Assembly (NCBI GenBank): GCA_003551805.1
Contig: PUNR01000117.1
Location: forward strand, 1-7,639
DNA length: 7,639 nt
Source of the DNA: Loktanella sp.
GTDB taxonomy: Bacteria; Pseudomonadota; Alphaproteobacteria; Rhodobacterales; Rhodobacteraceae
Direction of reading: 5' to 3'
Shown: in pieces, positions 1 to 5,501 of the stretch
Numbering within the stretch: position 1 is the first letter of the stretch
Layout: the number at the start of each line of letters is the position of its first letter
Made by a program: the position numbers and the translations under genes
The notes under the pieces: generated by a model
What the model saw: only the letters and a program-made list of their open reading frames with translations
Databases searched by the model: none
What the model was told of the DNA's origin: nothing

Positions 1-689
1 CCCGCGTAGATCGCTGCAAGCTGGTCCATCGTAATCGCATCGACCCCGACATCAGCCGCCGCAACAACTGCGAAGGCACGCAGCCCCAGCATCTGGTGGC
101 CGGGCCTTTGCGCCAGCGCCCAGTCGCGTGGTGCCGCATAAGCCTGCGTCGCGGTCCCTGACAGCGGGACCGACAGCACCTTGATATCAGCGTCGGCATA
201 AGCGTCAGCCTGCGCAAGACGCAGCACCGCGGTTTCGCTGCCTTCAGCATTTTGCAGTGCAAGCTGGCCTGCGTCATCCAGCGTTGCGATCATGGTCGTC
301 TGTTCGCTGTCCGCAAAAGCCCCGGCAAGCGCGCGGTAAAGCCCGTCATACGACGACGATGCAAGGCCCAGTGTCAAATCGTCAGATAATACCGTCACCG
401 GCGCCTCTAGACTGGCAACGACGCCGGCAAAAGATTCTGCCGTTAGTCCGAAATCGTTGCTGGCAAGAATTTCGGTGCACCCTTCGCCGTAACACACGAC
501 CTCTGATGCGGGGACGCTGACCAGACCCACGGTGGTCTGGATCGCGACCATCATGCCGTTAAAGCCGGTTATTTCGCCTTCAACGCTGATAAAGCCGTCG
601 GAGGACCGCAGCTCTACCGCCTGCCCGATCAGGGCGGTTGGTGCGACGGTGCAAAGCAGGCCGGTCACAATCTTGTTGAGCAATGTCAT
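1..689 (-). CDS. Secreted PstS-like substrate-binding protein (phosphate-binding/OmpA family type), N-terminal part, runs off left edge
   Basis: An uninterrupted frame runs from an ATG at 689 leftward out of the window (229 codons seen, no stop). The start is fixed by an AGGAG Shine-Dalgarno sequence just upstream (about 694-698). Residues 1-24 look like a Sec signal peptide (hydrophobic core around LLCTVAPTALIG, likely cut after GQA). Residues 25-75 form a small beta-rich module (SSDGFISVEGEITGFNG) with two cysteines, C66 and C71, in a CYGEGC context that could form a disulfide. The rest looks like a periplasmic binding fold; near residues 220-229 the stretch DAITMDQLAAIYAG resembles the PstS-type motif where the ligand domain continues. 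In Rhodobacterales such N-termini usually belong to proteins of roughly 500 residues with a PstS-like domain followed by an OmpA peptidoglycan-binding domain. The OmpA half would lie outside, so it is inferred. Ligand unknown. The gene is separated from ttcA by 151 bp and probably has its own promoter. Confidence 0.72.
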   Translation of the reverse strand, partial: MTLLNKIVTGLLCTVAPTALIGQAVELRSSDGFISVEGEITGFNGMMVAIQTTVGLVSVPASEVVCYGEGCTEILASNDFGLTAESFAGVVASLEAPVTVLSDDLTLGLASSSYDGLYRALAGAFADSEQTTMIATLDDAGQLALQNAEGSETAVLRLAQADAYADADIKVLSVPLSGTATQAYAAPRDWALAQRPGHQMLGLRAFAVVAAADVGVDAITMDQLAAIYA

Positions 690-752
690 ATCGGGCTCCT
701 GTAAATGGTAGACGCGGCGGAAAAATACGGCAGGCCGCGACTGTCGTCGTCA

Positions 753-780
753 ATAACACATATCGCCATTTGTGGGTCAA
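753..780 (-). promoter_or_regulatory. Candidate sigma-70-like promoter for the PstS-like gene
   Basis: On the minus strand TTGACC (780-775) and TGTTAT (758-753) are separated by 16 bp and lie about 65 bp upstream of the start at 689. The -35 matches the consensus at five of six bases and the -10 at four of six. The location between the ttcA stop and the next leftward start is right for a promoter. This is pattern matching only. Confidence 0.35.
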
Positions 781-840
781 TGCGTTGAAGTCATTGGCCC
801 AAGATTTCCTTGCGCTGCGTCTTTTTGTGTACCGCCTATG

Positions 841-1701
841 TCAAACGTCACCGGCAGATCGATCTTGCCCAAGGGTCAGACCCGCGAAATCAAACAGTTT
901 TGGGTCCAGCAAATGTGACGGCCGCGCGTTCATCAGCGACCGGAACATGACCTGCCTCCGGCCCGGGCTGTTCTTTTCCCACCCATCAAGGATTTGTTTG
1001 ACCTGCTGGCGCTGCAATCCGTCCTGCGACCCGCACAGATCGCAAGGAATGATCGGATAGCGCATCGCTTGGGCGAACTTTTCGCAATCGACCTCGGCGA
1101 CATGGGCCAGCGGGCGGTAAAGGAACAGATCACCTTCTTCATTCACCAGTTTCGGCGGCATTGTCGCCAGACGGCCACCGTGGAACAGGTTCATGAAGAA
1201 TGTTTCGAGAATATCATCGCGGTGATGGCCCAGCACGACGGCGGAACAGCCTTCTTCGCGTGCGATGCGGTAAAGGTTGCCACGCCGCAACCGTGAACAC
1301 AGCGCACAAAAGGTCCGGCCAGCAGGCACTTTATCCATCACGATGGAATAGGTGTCCTGATATTCAATCCGGTGCGGCACGCCCATGCGGTCCAGAAATT
1401 CTGGCAGAACCGTTGCGGGGAAACCCGGCTGGCCCTGATCCAGATTGCAGGCCAGCAGATCAACCGGAAGCAACCCGCGCCATTTCAATTCATATAGCAC
1501 CGCCAGCAAAGTGTAGCTGTCTTTGCCGCCTGACAGACAGACCAGCCATTTGGGCTGGGTGCCATCGCTGCGCCGTTCGATCATGCCATATTGTTCAATC
1601 GCTTCACGCACCTGACGCACGATCCGTTTGCGGAGCTTCTTGAACTCCGTCGTGGTTGGGGCGCCCTCGAAAAGCGGGTGTATTTCGGTTTCATCCAGCA
1701 T
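841..1701 (-). CDS. ttcA: tRNA 2-thiocytidine(32) synthetase TtcA
   Basis: TtcA thiolates cytidine 32 in the anticodon loop of certain tRNAs, using ATP to activate the base and an iron-sulfur cluster to handle sulfur; it is a cytosolic PP-loop enzyme. With the start chosen here the product is 286 residues. The PP-loop SGGKDS is at residues 57-62, the first conserved cysteine pair CALC at 132-135, the family motif GHHRDD at about 158-163, and the second pair CDLC at 220-223; three of these cysteines are expected to hold the [4Fe-4S] cluster. An in-frame ATG at 1773 would add 24 residues (MGNTQHMPV...), and another at 1755 would add 18. I prefer 1701 because related proteins usually begin near MLDxxxIHPLF and because 1773 would leave only 15 bp to the divergent lipoprotein gene. 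No clear Shine-Dalgarno supports any of the three. All key residues are present, so the gene looks intact. Confidence 0.93.
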   Translation of the reverse strand: MLDETEIHPLFEGAPTTTEFKKLRKRIVRQVREAIEQYGMIERRSDGTQPKWLVCLSGGKDSYTLLAVLYELKWRGLLPVDLLACNLDQGQPGFPATVLPEFLDRMGVPHRIEYQDTYSIVMDKVPAGRTFCALCSRLRRGNLYRIAREEGCSAVVLGHHRDDILETFFMNLFHGGRLATMPPKLVNEEGDLFLYRPLAHVAEVDCEKFAQAMRYPIIPCDLCGSQDGLQRQQVKQILDGWEKNSPGRRQVMFRSLMNARPSHLLDPKLFDFAGLTLGQDRSAGDV

Positions 1702-1778
1702 GCGCGCGCTATGCCAGATGATCGCGTCCCTGCCTAGAGGCATCCGGACAGGCATGTGCTGCGTATTACCCATAAACC

Positions 1779-1783
1779 GGAGA
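1779..1783 (+). promoter_or_regulatory. Ribosome binding site that sets the lipoprotein start
   Basis: GGAGA lies 5 bases before the ATG at 1789. It favours that start over an in-frame ATG at 1756, which would put eleven extra polar residues (MLRITHKPETR) in front of an otherwise perfect lipoprotein signal peptide. Confidence 0.7.
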
Positions 1784-1788
1784 CTAGA

Positions 1789-2325
1789 ATGCGCCTGATC
1801 GCCTTTGCCGCCCTGATGTTGCTTGCCGCCTGCGTGGGTAAGCCATCATTCGACGACCCCACACTCAGCGACCGACAGCTGAAGTTGGAGGAATTCTTTG
1901 ACGGTGACTTTGTCGCTTATGGCCAATTTCAGGACATCCTTGGCACAGTGCGGCGCAGTTTTGTGGTGAATATCGCGGGTGATTGGGATGGCGAACGCCT
2001 GCGTCTGGTCGAAGATTTCATCTATGAAGACGGATCAACCGAACAGCGGATATGGACGCTGGTGCAAACCGGCCCCGACACATGGGAAGGTACCGCCCCC
2101 GGTGTGATCGGCGTGGCAACGGGGCGTGTGCAGGACAACAGGTTCAACTGGCAATACGAAATTGATCTGCCGATTCCATCAGCCGATGGCACGCAAGAAA
2201 CGATGCGCGTCACCTTTGATGACTGGATGTGGCAACTGACCGAAGACCGGCTGCTGAACCTTGCCTATGTCAAACGGTTTGGGTTCGACATTGGCACCGT
2301 CACGATTTCATTTGAAAAACTTTAG
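1789..2325 (+). CDS. DUF3833 family lipoprotein
   Basis: The product is 178 residues. It begins with a short lipoprotein signal peptide, MRLIAFAALMLLAAC, with the lipobox LAAC ending at Cys15; G17-K18 follow soon after. The mature part is beta-rich with many Asp, Trp and Phe residues and contains the segments FFDGDFVAYGQFQD (about residues 33-46) and, near the C-terminus, DDWMWQLTEDRLLN followed by AYVKRFGFDIGTVTISF, which I recognise as typical of DUF3833. The biochemical function of the family is unknown; a periplasm-facing envelope protein is inferred from the signal peptide. It is divergent from ttcA and ends only 3 bp before the convergent yidD stop, so it stands alone transcriptionally. 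No promoter could be picked out with confidence in the 87 bp between it and the preferred ttcA start. Confidence 0.85.
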   Translation: MRLIAFAALMLLAACVGKPSFDDPTLSDRQLKLEEFFDGDFVAYGQFQDILGTVRRSFVVNIAGDWDGERLRLVEDFIYEDGSTEQRIWTLVQTGPDTWEGTAPGVIGVATGRVQDNRFNWQYEIDLPIPSADGTQETMRVTFDDWMWQLTEDRLLNLAYVKRFGFDIGTVTISFEKL

Positions 2326-2328
2326 CGG

Positions 2329-2550
2329 TCAGTCAGGCACGTTATCAATGCCGCTGCTACCCCAAGGGTGGCAGCGCAGAATGCGACGGATTGTCAGGTA
2401 GCCACCTTTGATCGCGCCGTGTTTTTCCAACGCTTCCAGCGCATAGGCCGAACAGGTCGGGTGATAGCGGCAGTTATGCCCGACCCACGGCGAAAAGATC
2501 AACCGATACGCCCGCACCGGCAACGACAGGATATAGGCCAGCGGTGTCAT
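2329..2550 (-). CDS. yidD: Membrane protein insertion efficiency factor YidD
   Basis: YidD is a small inner-membrane-associated protein thought to help YidC insert membrane proteins. The 73-residue product is of normal length and has the family hallmarks: an N-terminal amphipathic hydrophobic segment (LAYILSLPVRAYRLIFSPWVG, residues 4-24), the cysteine motif CRYHPTC (C27 and C33) followed by SAYALEAL, the GGYLTIRRILRCHPW block (residues 49-63, with C60), and a closing GIDNVP. Its ATG overlaps the rnpA stop in an ATGA arrangement, so the two are almost certainly translationally coupled in one transcript with rpmH. Confidence 0.95.
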   Translation of the reverse strand: MTPLAYILSLPVRAYRLIFSPWVGHNCRYHPTCSAYALEALEKHGAIKGGYLTIRRILRCHPWGSSGIDNVPD

Positions 2551-2939
2551 GCATGTACCTTGCGCAAGGCGCGGCGCAAATCGGCGGTCAGCGCGTCAAA
2601 AGGCAGGGTCGCCGTGATCTGATGGCGTCCGACCAGCACGTAATCCCATCCGTCCTTGCCATGTTCGGGTAGGACGAGCCGGGCGACTTCACGCAAGCGC
2701 CGTTTGGCACGGTTGCGCGCCACGGCATTGCCGACTTTCTTGGAACAGGTAAATCCGACACGAATCCCGCTTGCTTCGCCGTCGCTGCGTTTGCGGGCTT
2801 GCAGGTGAATACCCGGCGTACCTTGGCGTAGCGCATGCGAGGCGCGGACGAAATCAGCGCGCTTGGTCAAAACCTGCAGACAAACGGAAACCGCCGGATG
2901 CCCCTGATCAGGTTCAACCGGCGGTTTCAAAACGCTCAA
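2547..2939 (-). CDS. rnpA: Ribonuclease P protein component RnpA (start uncertain)
   Basis: RnpA is the basic protein subunit that binds the RNase P RNA and helps it recognise pre-tRNA leaders. The conserved core is clear: LTKRADFVRA at residues 24-33, RVGFTCSKKVGNAVARNR at about 60-77 including the RNR signature, and KRRLREVAR after it, ending in a long basic helix. The longest reasonable frame starts with a TTG at 2939, 14 bp after the rpmH stop, giving 130 residues; there is no ATG or GTG before the conserved core. Other in-frame TTG codons are at 2930 (with a weak TGAG at 2938-2935 upstream) and 2870 (directly at LTKRADF). No option has a good Shine-Dalgarno sequence. The first 20 or so residues coincide with a perfect inverted repeat and are not conserved in the family as I know it. 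The end overlaps the yidD start by 4 bp. Confidence 0.93.
   Translation of the reverse strand: MSVLKPPVEPDQGHPAVSVCLQVLTKRADFVRASHALRQGTPGIHLQARKRSDGEASGIRVGFTCSKKVGNAVARNRAKRRLREVARLVLPEHGKDGWDYVLVGRHQITATLPFDALTADLRRALRKVHA
2887..2928 (-). repeat. Perfect 11-bp inverted repeat (stem-loop) at the 5' end of rnpA
   Basis: GAAACCGCCGG at 2887-2897 is matched by its exact reverse complement at 2918-2928, with 20 bases between. The spacer holds a second, nested perfect palindrome, CCTGATCAGG (2903-2912). In the rpmH-rnpA transcript this would fold into a strong hairpin 26 bases after the rpmH stop codon. There is no long U-run directly after it, so it is not a canonical intrinsic terminator; partial attenuation, an mRNA processing site or control of rnpA translation are possible roles. 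Confidence 0.75.
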
Positions 2940-2953
2940 GTCGAAAGCAGCGC

Positions 2954-3088
2954 TTACGCGCTCAGCTTTGCACGGCCTTTGGCGCGGCGTGCGTTCAGGA
3001 TCTTGCGACCTGCTTTTGTCGCCATCCGTGCGCGAAAGCCGTGACGGTTCTTGCGAACCCGGTTTGATGGTTGGAACGTACGCTTCAT
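2954..3088 (-). CDS. rpmH: 50S ribosomal protein L34
   Basis: The 44-residue product has the standard L34 length and sequence: MKRTFQPSN at the start, RKNRHGFRARMATKAGRK in the middle and NARRAKGRAKLSA at the end. It is extremely basic, as expected for a protein buried in the large-subunit rRNA. The start is supported by a strong GGAGGA at 3100-3095, 6 bases upstream of the ATG. It is the first gene of the leftward rpmH-rnpA-yidD block, the ancestral arrangement in bacteria. Confidence 0.98.
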   Translation of the reverse strand: MKRTFQPSNRVRKNRHGFRARMATKAGRKILNARRAKGRAKLSA

Positions 3089-3155
3089 CGCGTGTCCTCC
3101 GGTTGAAGGCCGAAACCTGTAAAGGATTCGAGGCCGTACTACATTTCAGACCTGC

Positions 3156-3184
3156 TCCTTAGAGGGGGTGATGCCCTGTGTCAA
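3156..3184 (-). promoter_or_regulatory. rpmH: Probable promoter of rpmH-rnpA-yidD
   Basis: On the minus strand a consensus -35 box TTGACA (3184-3179) is followed after 17 bp by TAAGGA (3161-3156), giving a leader of about 60 bases before the L34 start. The -35 is perfect; the -10 is weak by enterobacterial standards, though alphaproteobacterial -10 boxes are often relaxed. The position directly upstream of a highly expressed ribosomal gene supports the call. Confidence 0.6.
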
Positions 3185-3198
3185 CGCGCTAGACCCCC
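3164..3198. repeat. Inverted repeat GGGGGT / ACCCCC around the rpmH -35 box
   Basis: GGGGGT at 3164-3169 is the reverse complement of ACCCCC at 3193-3198. The centre of the dyad (3181) falls in the TTGACA box at 3179-3184. The half-sites are 29 bp apart centre to centre, just under three helical turns. It may be an operator-like site, but six-base arms can occur by chance. Confidence 0.35.
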
Positions 3199-3341
3199 AT
3201 GCGTACGAAGTTCCTCAAGATTTTTGGCAACAGAGGCTGAAACATCTGCACACGATGGATCAATGCAGCGTGATACGGATACGGCAGACTAGGCAGGGAT
3301 GTCACGAAAGGTAATACCAAGGAAAACTTTAGAAGGTTCCT

Positions 3342-4064
3342 ATGTCTCAATCCACACCTCATCCGGCTTTGCGCAGGTTGCCGCTGATCGTAATTCTTAT
3401 CGTCGCGGTCGCCGGTGCGTTTTATCTGCGCGACTATCTGACGTTTCAGGCGCTGGCCGATAACCGCGAGGCGCTGCTGGGCTTTCGTGACGCCAATTAC
3501 GTGTTGACGGTGCTGGCCTTTATTGCCGCCTATGTCGTGATTGTGGCTTTTTCCCTGCCCGGTGCCACGATTGCCACGCTGACCGGGGGGTTCTTGTTCG
3601 CAACTTTCCCCGGTGCGCTGTTCAATGTTATCGGGGCAACACTTGGTGCCATCATCATCTTTCAGGCAGCCCGCTGGGGGCTGGGCGAAAAGCTGGCAGC
3701 AAAGATGGAAGCCTCTGACGGTCTGGTCAAACGCATCAAGGACGGGATTGACGCCAATCAATGGGAAATGCTGTTTCTGATACGGCTGGTCCCAGCAGTG
3801 CCGTTTTTTGTCGCCAATCTTGTGCCCGCGCTGGTCGGCGTGCCGCTGTCGCGCTTTGCGATTACTACCTTTCTGGGCATCATTCCGGGTGGCGTTGTCT
3901 ACACATCCGTCGGCGCAGGGCTGGGCGAGGTTTTCGCCCGTGGCGAAACACCGAACCTTGGCATCATTTTTGAACCCGCAATATTGCTGCCAATTCTCGG
4001 GTTGTGCGCGCTGGCAGCGTTGCCGATTGTCATCAAAGCCCTGCGCGGCAAGAAAGGTCTGTAA
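3342..4064 (+). CDS. TVP38/TMEM64 family membrane protein (VTT domain)
   Basis: This 240-residue inner-membrane protein belongs to the DedA-like superfamily (VTT, also called SNARE-associated Golgi). The start ATG follows AGAAGG (3331-3336) at 5 bases. Hydrophobic segments: TM1 at about 13-30, TM2 at about 53-72, a long glycine-rich stretch 74-110 with the family-type FSLPGATIATLTGGFLFATFPG (re-entrant loop plus helix), another membrane stretch at about 143-170 containing RLVP (148-151) and PFFVANLVPALVGV, then about 172-195 and 209-233. The C-terminus is basic (ALRGKKGL). Family members are implicated in lipid or small-molecule movement across membranes, but the substrate of this branch is not established. 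It is the first gene of an operon, 3 bp ahead of a flavin disulfide oxidoreductase with which VTT proteins are often paired or fused. No convincing promoter could be read in the upstream 150 bp. Confidence 0.9.
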   Translation: MSQSTPHPALRRLPLIVILIVAVAGAFYLRDYLTFQALADNREALLGFRDANYVLTVLAFIAAYVVIVAFSLPGATIATLTGGFLFATFPGALFNVIGATLGAIIIFQAARWGLGEKLAAKMEASDGLVKRIKDGIDANQWEMLFLIRLVPAVPFFVANLVPALVGVPLSRFAITTFLGIIPGGVVYTSVGAGLGEVFARGETPNLGIIFEPAILLPILGLCALAALPIVIKALRGKKGL

Positions 4065-4067
4065 AAC

Positions 4068-5486
4068 ATGAACCGGATCACAACGGATATTTGCATTATC
4101 GGCGCAGGCTCTGGCGGTTTGTCGGTTGCGGCGGGGGCGGTCCAGATGGGCGCCAAAGTCGTCTTGATCGAAGGCCACAAGATGGGCGGTGATTGTCTGA
4201 ACTATGGCTGTGTGCCGTCCAAGGCGCTGATCGCATCCGCCAAGCAAGCCTATGCAATGGGCCATGGCGCGCCTTTGGGTATCGCGGCGACTGACCCGCA
4301 GGTGGATTACGCCGCCGCCAAGGACCATGTCACCGATGTAATCGCGACCATCGCACCCGTCGACAGCGTCGAAAGGTTTGAAGGGCTGGGTGTGCATGTC
4401 ATACAGGACTTTGGCCGGTTCATCTCGAAAACCGAGGTGCAGGCAGGCGATACCATCATCACCGCAAGGCGGTTTGTGGTGGCGACAGGGTCAGGCCCGC
4501 TGGTGCCCCCCATTCCGGGGCTGGCAGATGTGACGTATTACACCAATGAAACCCTGTTCGATCTGCGCGAAAAGCCCGATCATCTGATCGTCATTGGTGG
4601 CGGCCCGATCGGTATGGAAATGGCACAGGCGCACCGGCGTCTGGGGTGCGATGTGACGGTCATCGAAGGCGCCAAAGCTTTTGGAAAAGATGATCCTGAA
4701 ACAGCGGCCATCGTGCTGGATAACCTGCGCGAGGAAGGTGTCGTCATTCTGGAAGATGCGCAGGCCGAAAAGGTTAGCGCTGAAGGGGACCGGATCACCG
4801 TCCACACCCCGAAAGGCGATGTAACAGGGTCGCATCTGCTAATCGCCGTCGGACGCAAGGTGAACACCGACAAGCTTGATCTCGACAAGGGCGGTATTGC
4901 GCACAACAGCAAAGGGCTGAAGGTCGGGCCAAACCTGCGATCTGTCACCAACAAACGTGTCTATGCCGCCGGTGACGTCGCAGGCGGACTGCAATTCACC
5001 CATGTCGCGGGCTATCATGCGGGTGTGCTGATCCGGTCGCTGGTTCTGGGCCTGCCGTCCAAGCAACGCACCGATCACATCCCTTGGGCCACCTACACCG
5101 ACCCCGAACTGGCGCAGGTCGGCCTGACAGAGGCGCAGGCGAAAAAGAAATTCGGCCCAAAGCTGGAGGTTGTCCGCCACGATTTCCACCACAACGACCG
5201 ACTGATCGCCGAACGCAAAACCAAGGGGCTGATCAAGGTTATGGTAGTCAAAGGCCGCCCTGTCGGCGTGTCCATGGCTGGCCCGATGGCAGGCGAATTG
5301 ATTGGCATGTGGGCCATGGCCATCGCCAATCGGATGAAAATGTCGGCCATCGCGACAACAGTTTTGCCCTATCCGACCGTAAGCGAGGTTAACAAACGCG
5401 CTGCAGGTGCTTACTTTAGCCCAAGACTTTTTGAGAACCCTACAGTAAAGCGGGTTGTCGGTCTTGTGCAGCGGTGGCTGCCCTGA
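4068..5486 (+). CDS. FAD-dependent pyridine nucleotide-disulfide oxidoreductase, mercuric-reductase-like
   Basis: The 472-residue product is a complete class I flavin disulfide reductase. In order: FAD-binding GAGSGG at residues 12-17; redox-active disulfide GGDCLNYGCVPSK with C43 and C48; NAD(P)-binding GGGPIG at 177-182; second FAD motif AAGDV at 300-304; C-terminal dimerisation domain. The place where dihydrolipoamide dehydrogenases have the catalytic His-Pro...Glu reads PYPTVSE (Y435, E440), so the usual base is a tyrosine, as in MerA. However, the protein lacks both the N-terminal heavy-metal domain and the C-terminal vicinal cysteines of true mercuric reductases, so mercury reduction is doubtful. 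Substrate unknown. It sits 3 bp after the VTT-domain gene; an AGAAAGG (4051-4057) inside the end of that gene can serve as ribosome binding site. The pair is recurrent in bacteria and sometimes fused, suggesting a membrane-linked redox role (inference). Confidence 0.92.
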   Translation: MNRITTDICIIGAGSGGLSVAAGAVQMGAKVVLIEGHKMGGDCLNYGCVPSKALIASAKQAYAMGHGAPLGIAATDPQVDYAAAKDHVTDVIATIAPVDSVERFEGLGVHVIQDFGRFISKTEVQAGDTIITARRFVVATGSGPLVPPIPGLADVTYYTNETLFDLREKPDHLIVIGGGPIGMEMAQAHRRLGCDVTVIEGAKAFGKDDPETAAIVLDNLREEGVVILEDAQAEKVSAEGDRITVHTPKGDVTGSHLLIAVGRKVNTDKLDLDKGGIAHNSKGLKVGPNLRSVTNKRVYAAGDVAGGLQFTHVAGYHAGVLIRSLVLGLPSKQRTDHIPWATYTDPELAQVGLTEAQAKKKFGPKLEVVRHDFHHNDRLIAERKTKGLIKVMVVKGRPVGVSMAGPMAGELIGMWAMAIANRMKMSAIATTVLPYPTVSEVNKRAAGAYFSPRLFENPTVKRVVGLVQRWLP

Positions 5487-5501
5487 CCTCAGCGAGGCAT
5501 A

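Noticed and set aside
580..780. Leftward 66-codon frame starting upstream of the PstS-like gene
   Set aside because: It is in another frame from the PstS-like signal peptide gene, has no ribosome binding site and its product has shadow-like composition.
683..1643. Rightward frames of 100-147 codons opposite ttcA
   Set aside because: They are shadows of ttcA, with Cys/Arg/His-rich products and no motif.
2771..3162. Rightward small frames opposite rnpA and rpmH
   Set aside because: The leftward frames encode unmistakable RnpA and L34; the rightward ones have no family resemblance.
3321..3340. Small hairpin GGAA...TTCC overlapping the VTT ribosome binding site as a riboswitch or thermometer
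   Set aside because: Only 4 plus 3 interrupted base pairs form; this is too weak to support a regulatory call.
3189..4397. Leftward 402-codon open frame opposite the VTT gene
   Set aside because: It is longer than the true gene, but its product is rich in Gln, Cys, His and Arg with no recognisable domain. The opposite strand encodes a clear VTT membrane protein and the start of a flavoenzyme with good ribosome binding sites.
4068..5486. True mercuric reductase / mercury resistance operon
   Set aside because: The redox disulfide is present, but there are no C-terminal vicinal cysteines, no heavy-metal N-terminal domain, and no merR, merT or merP nearby.
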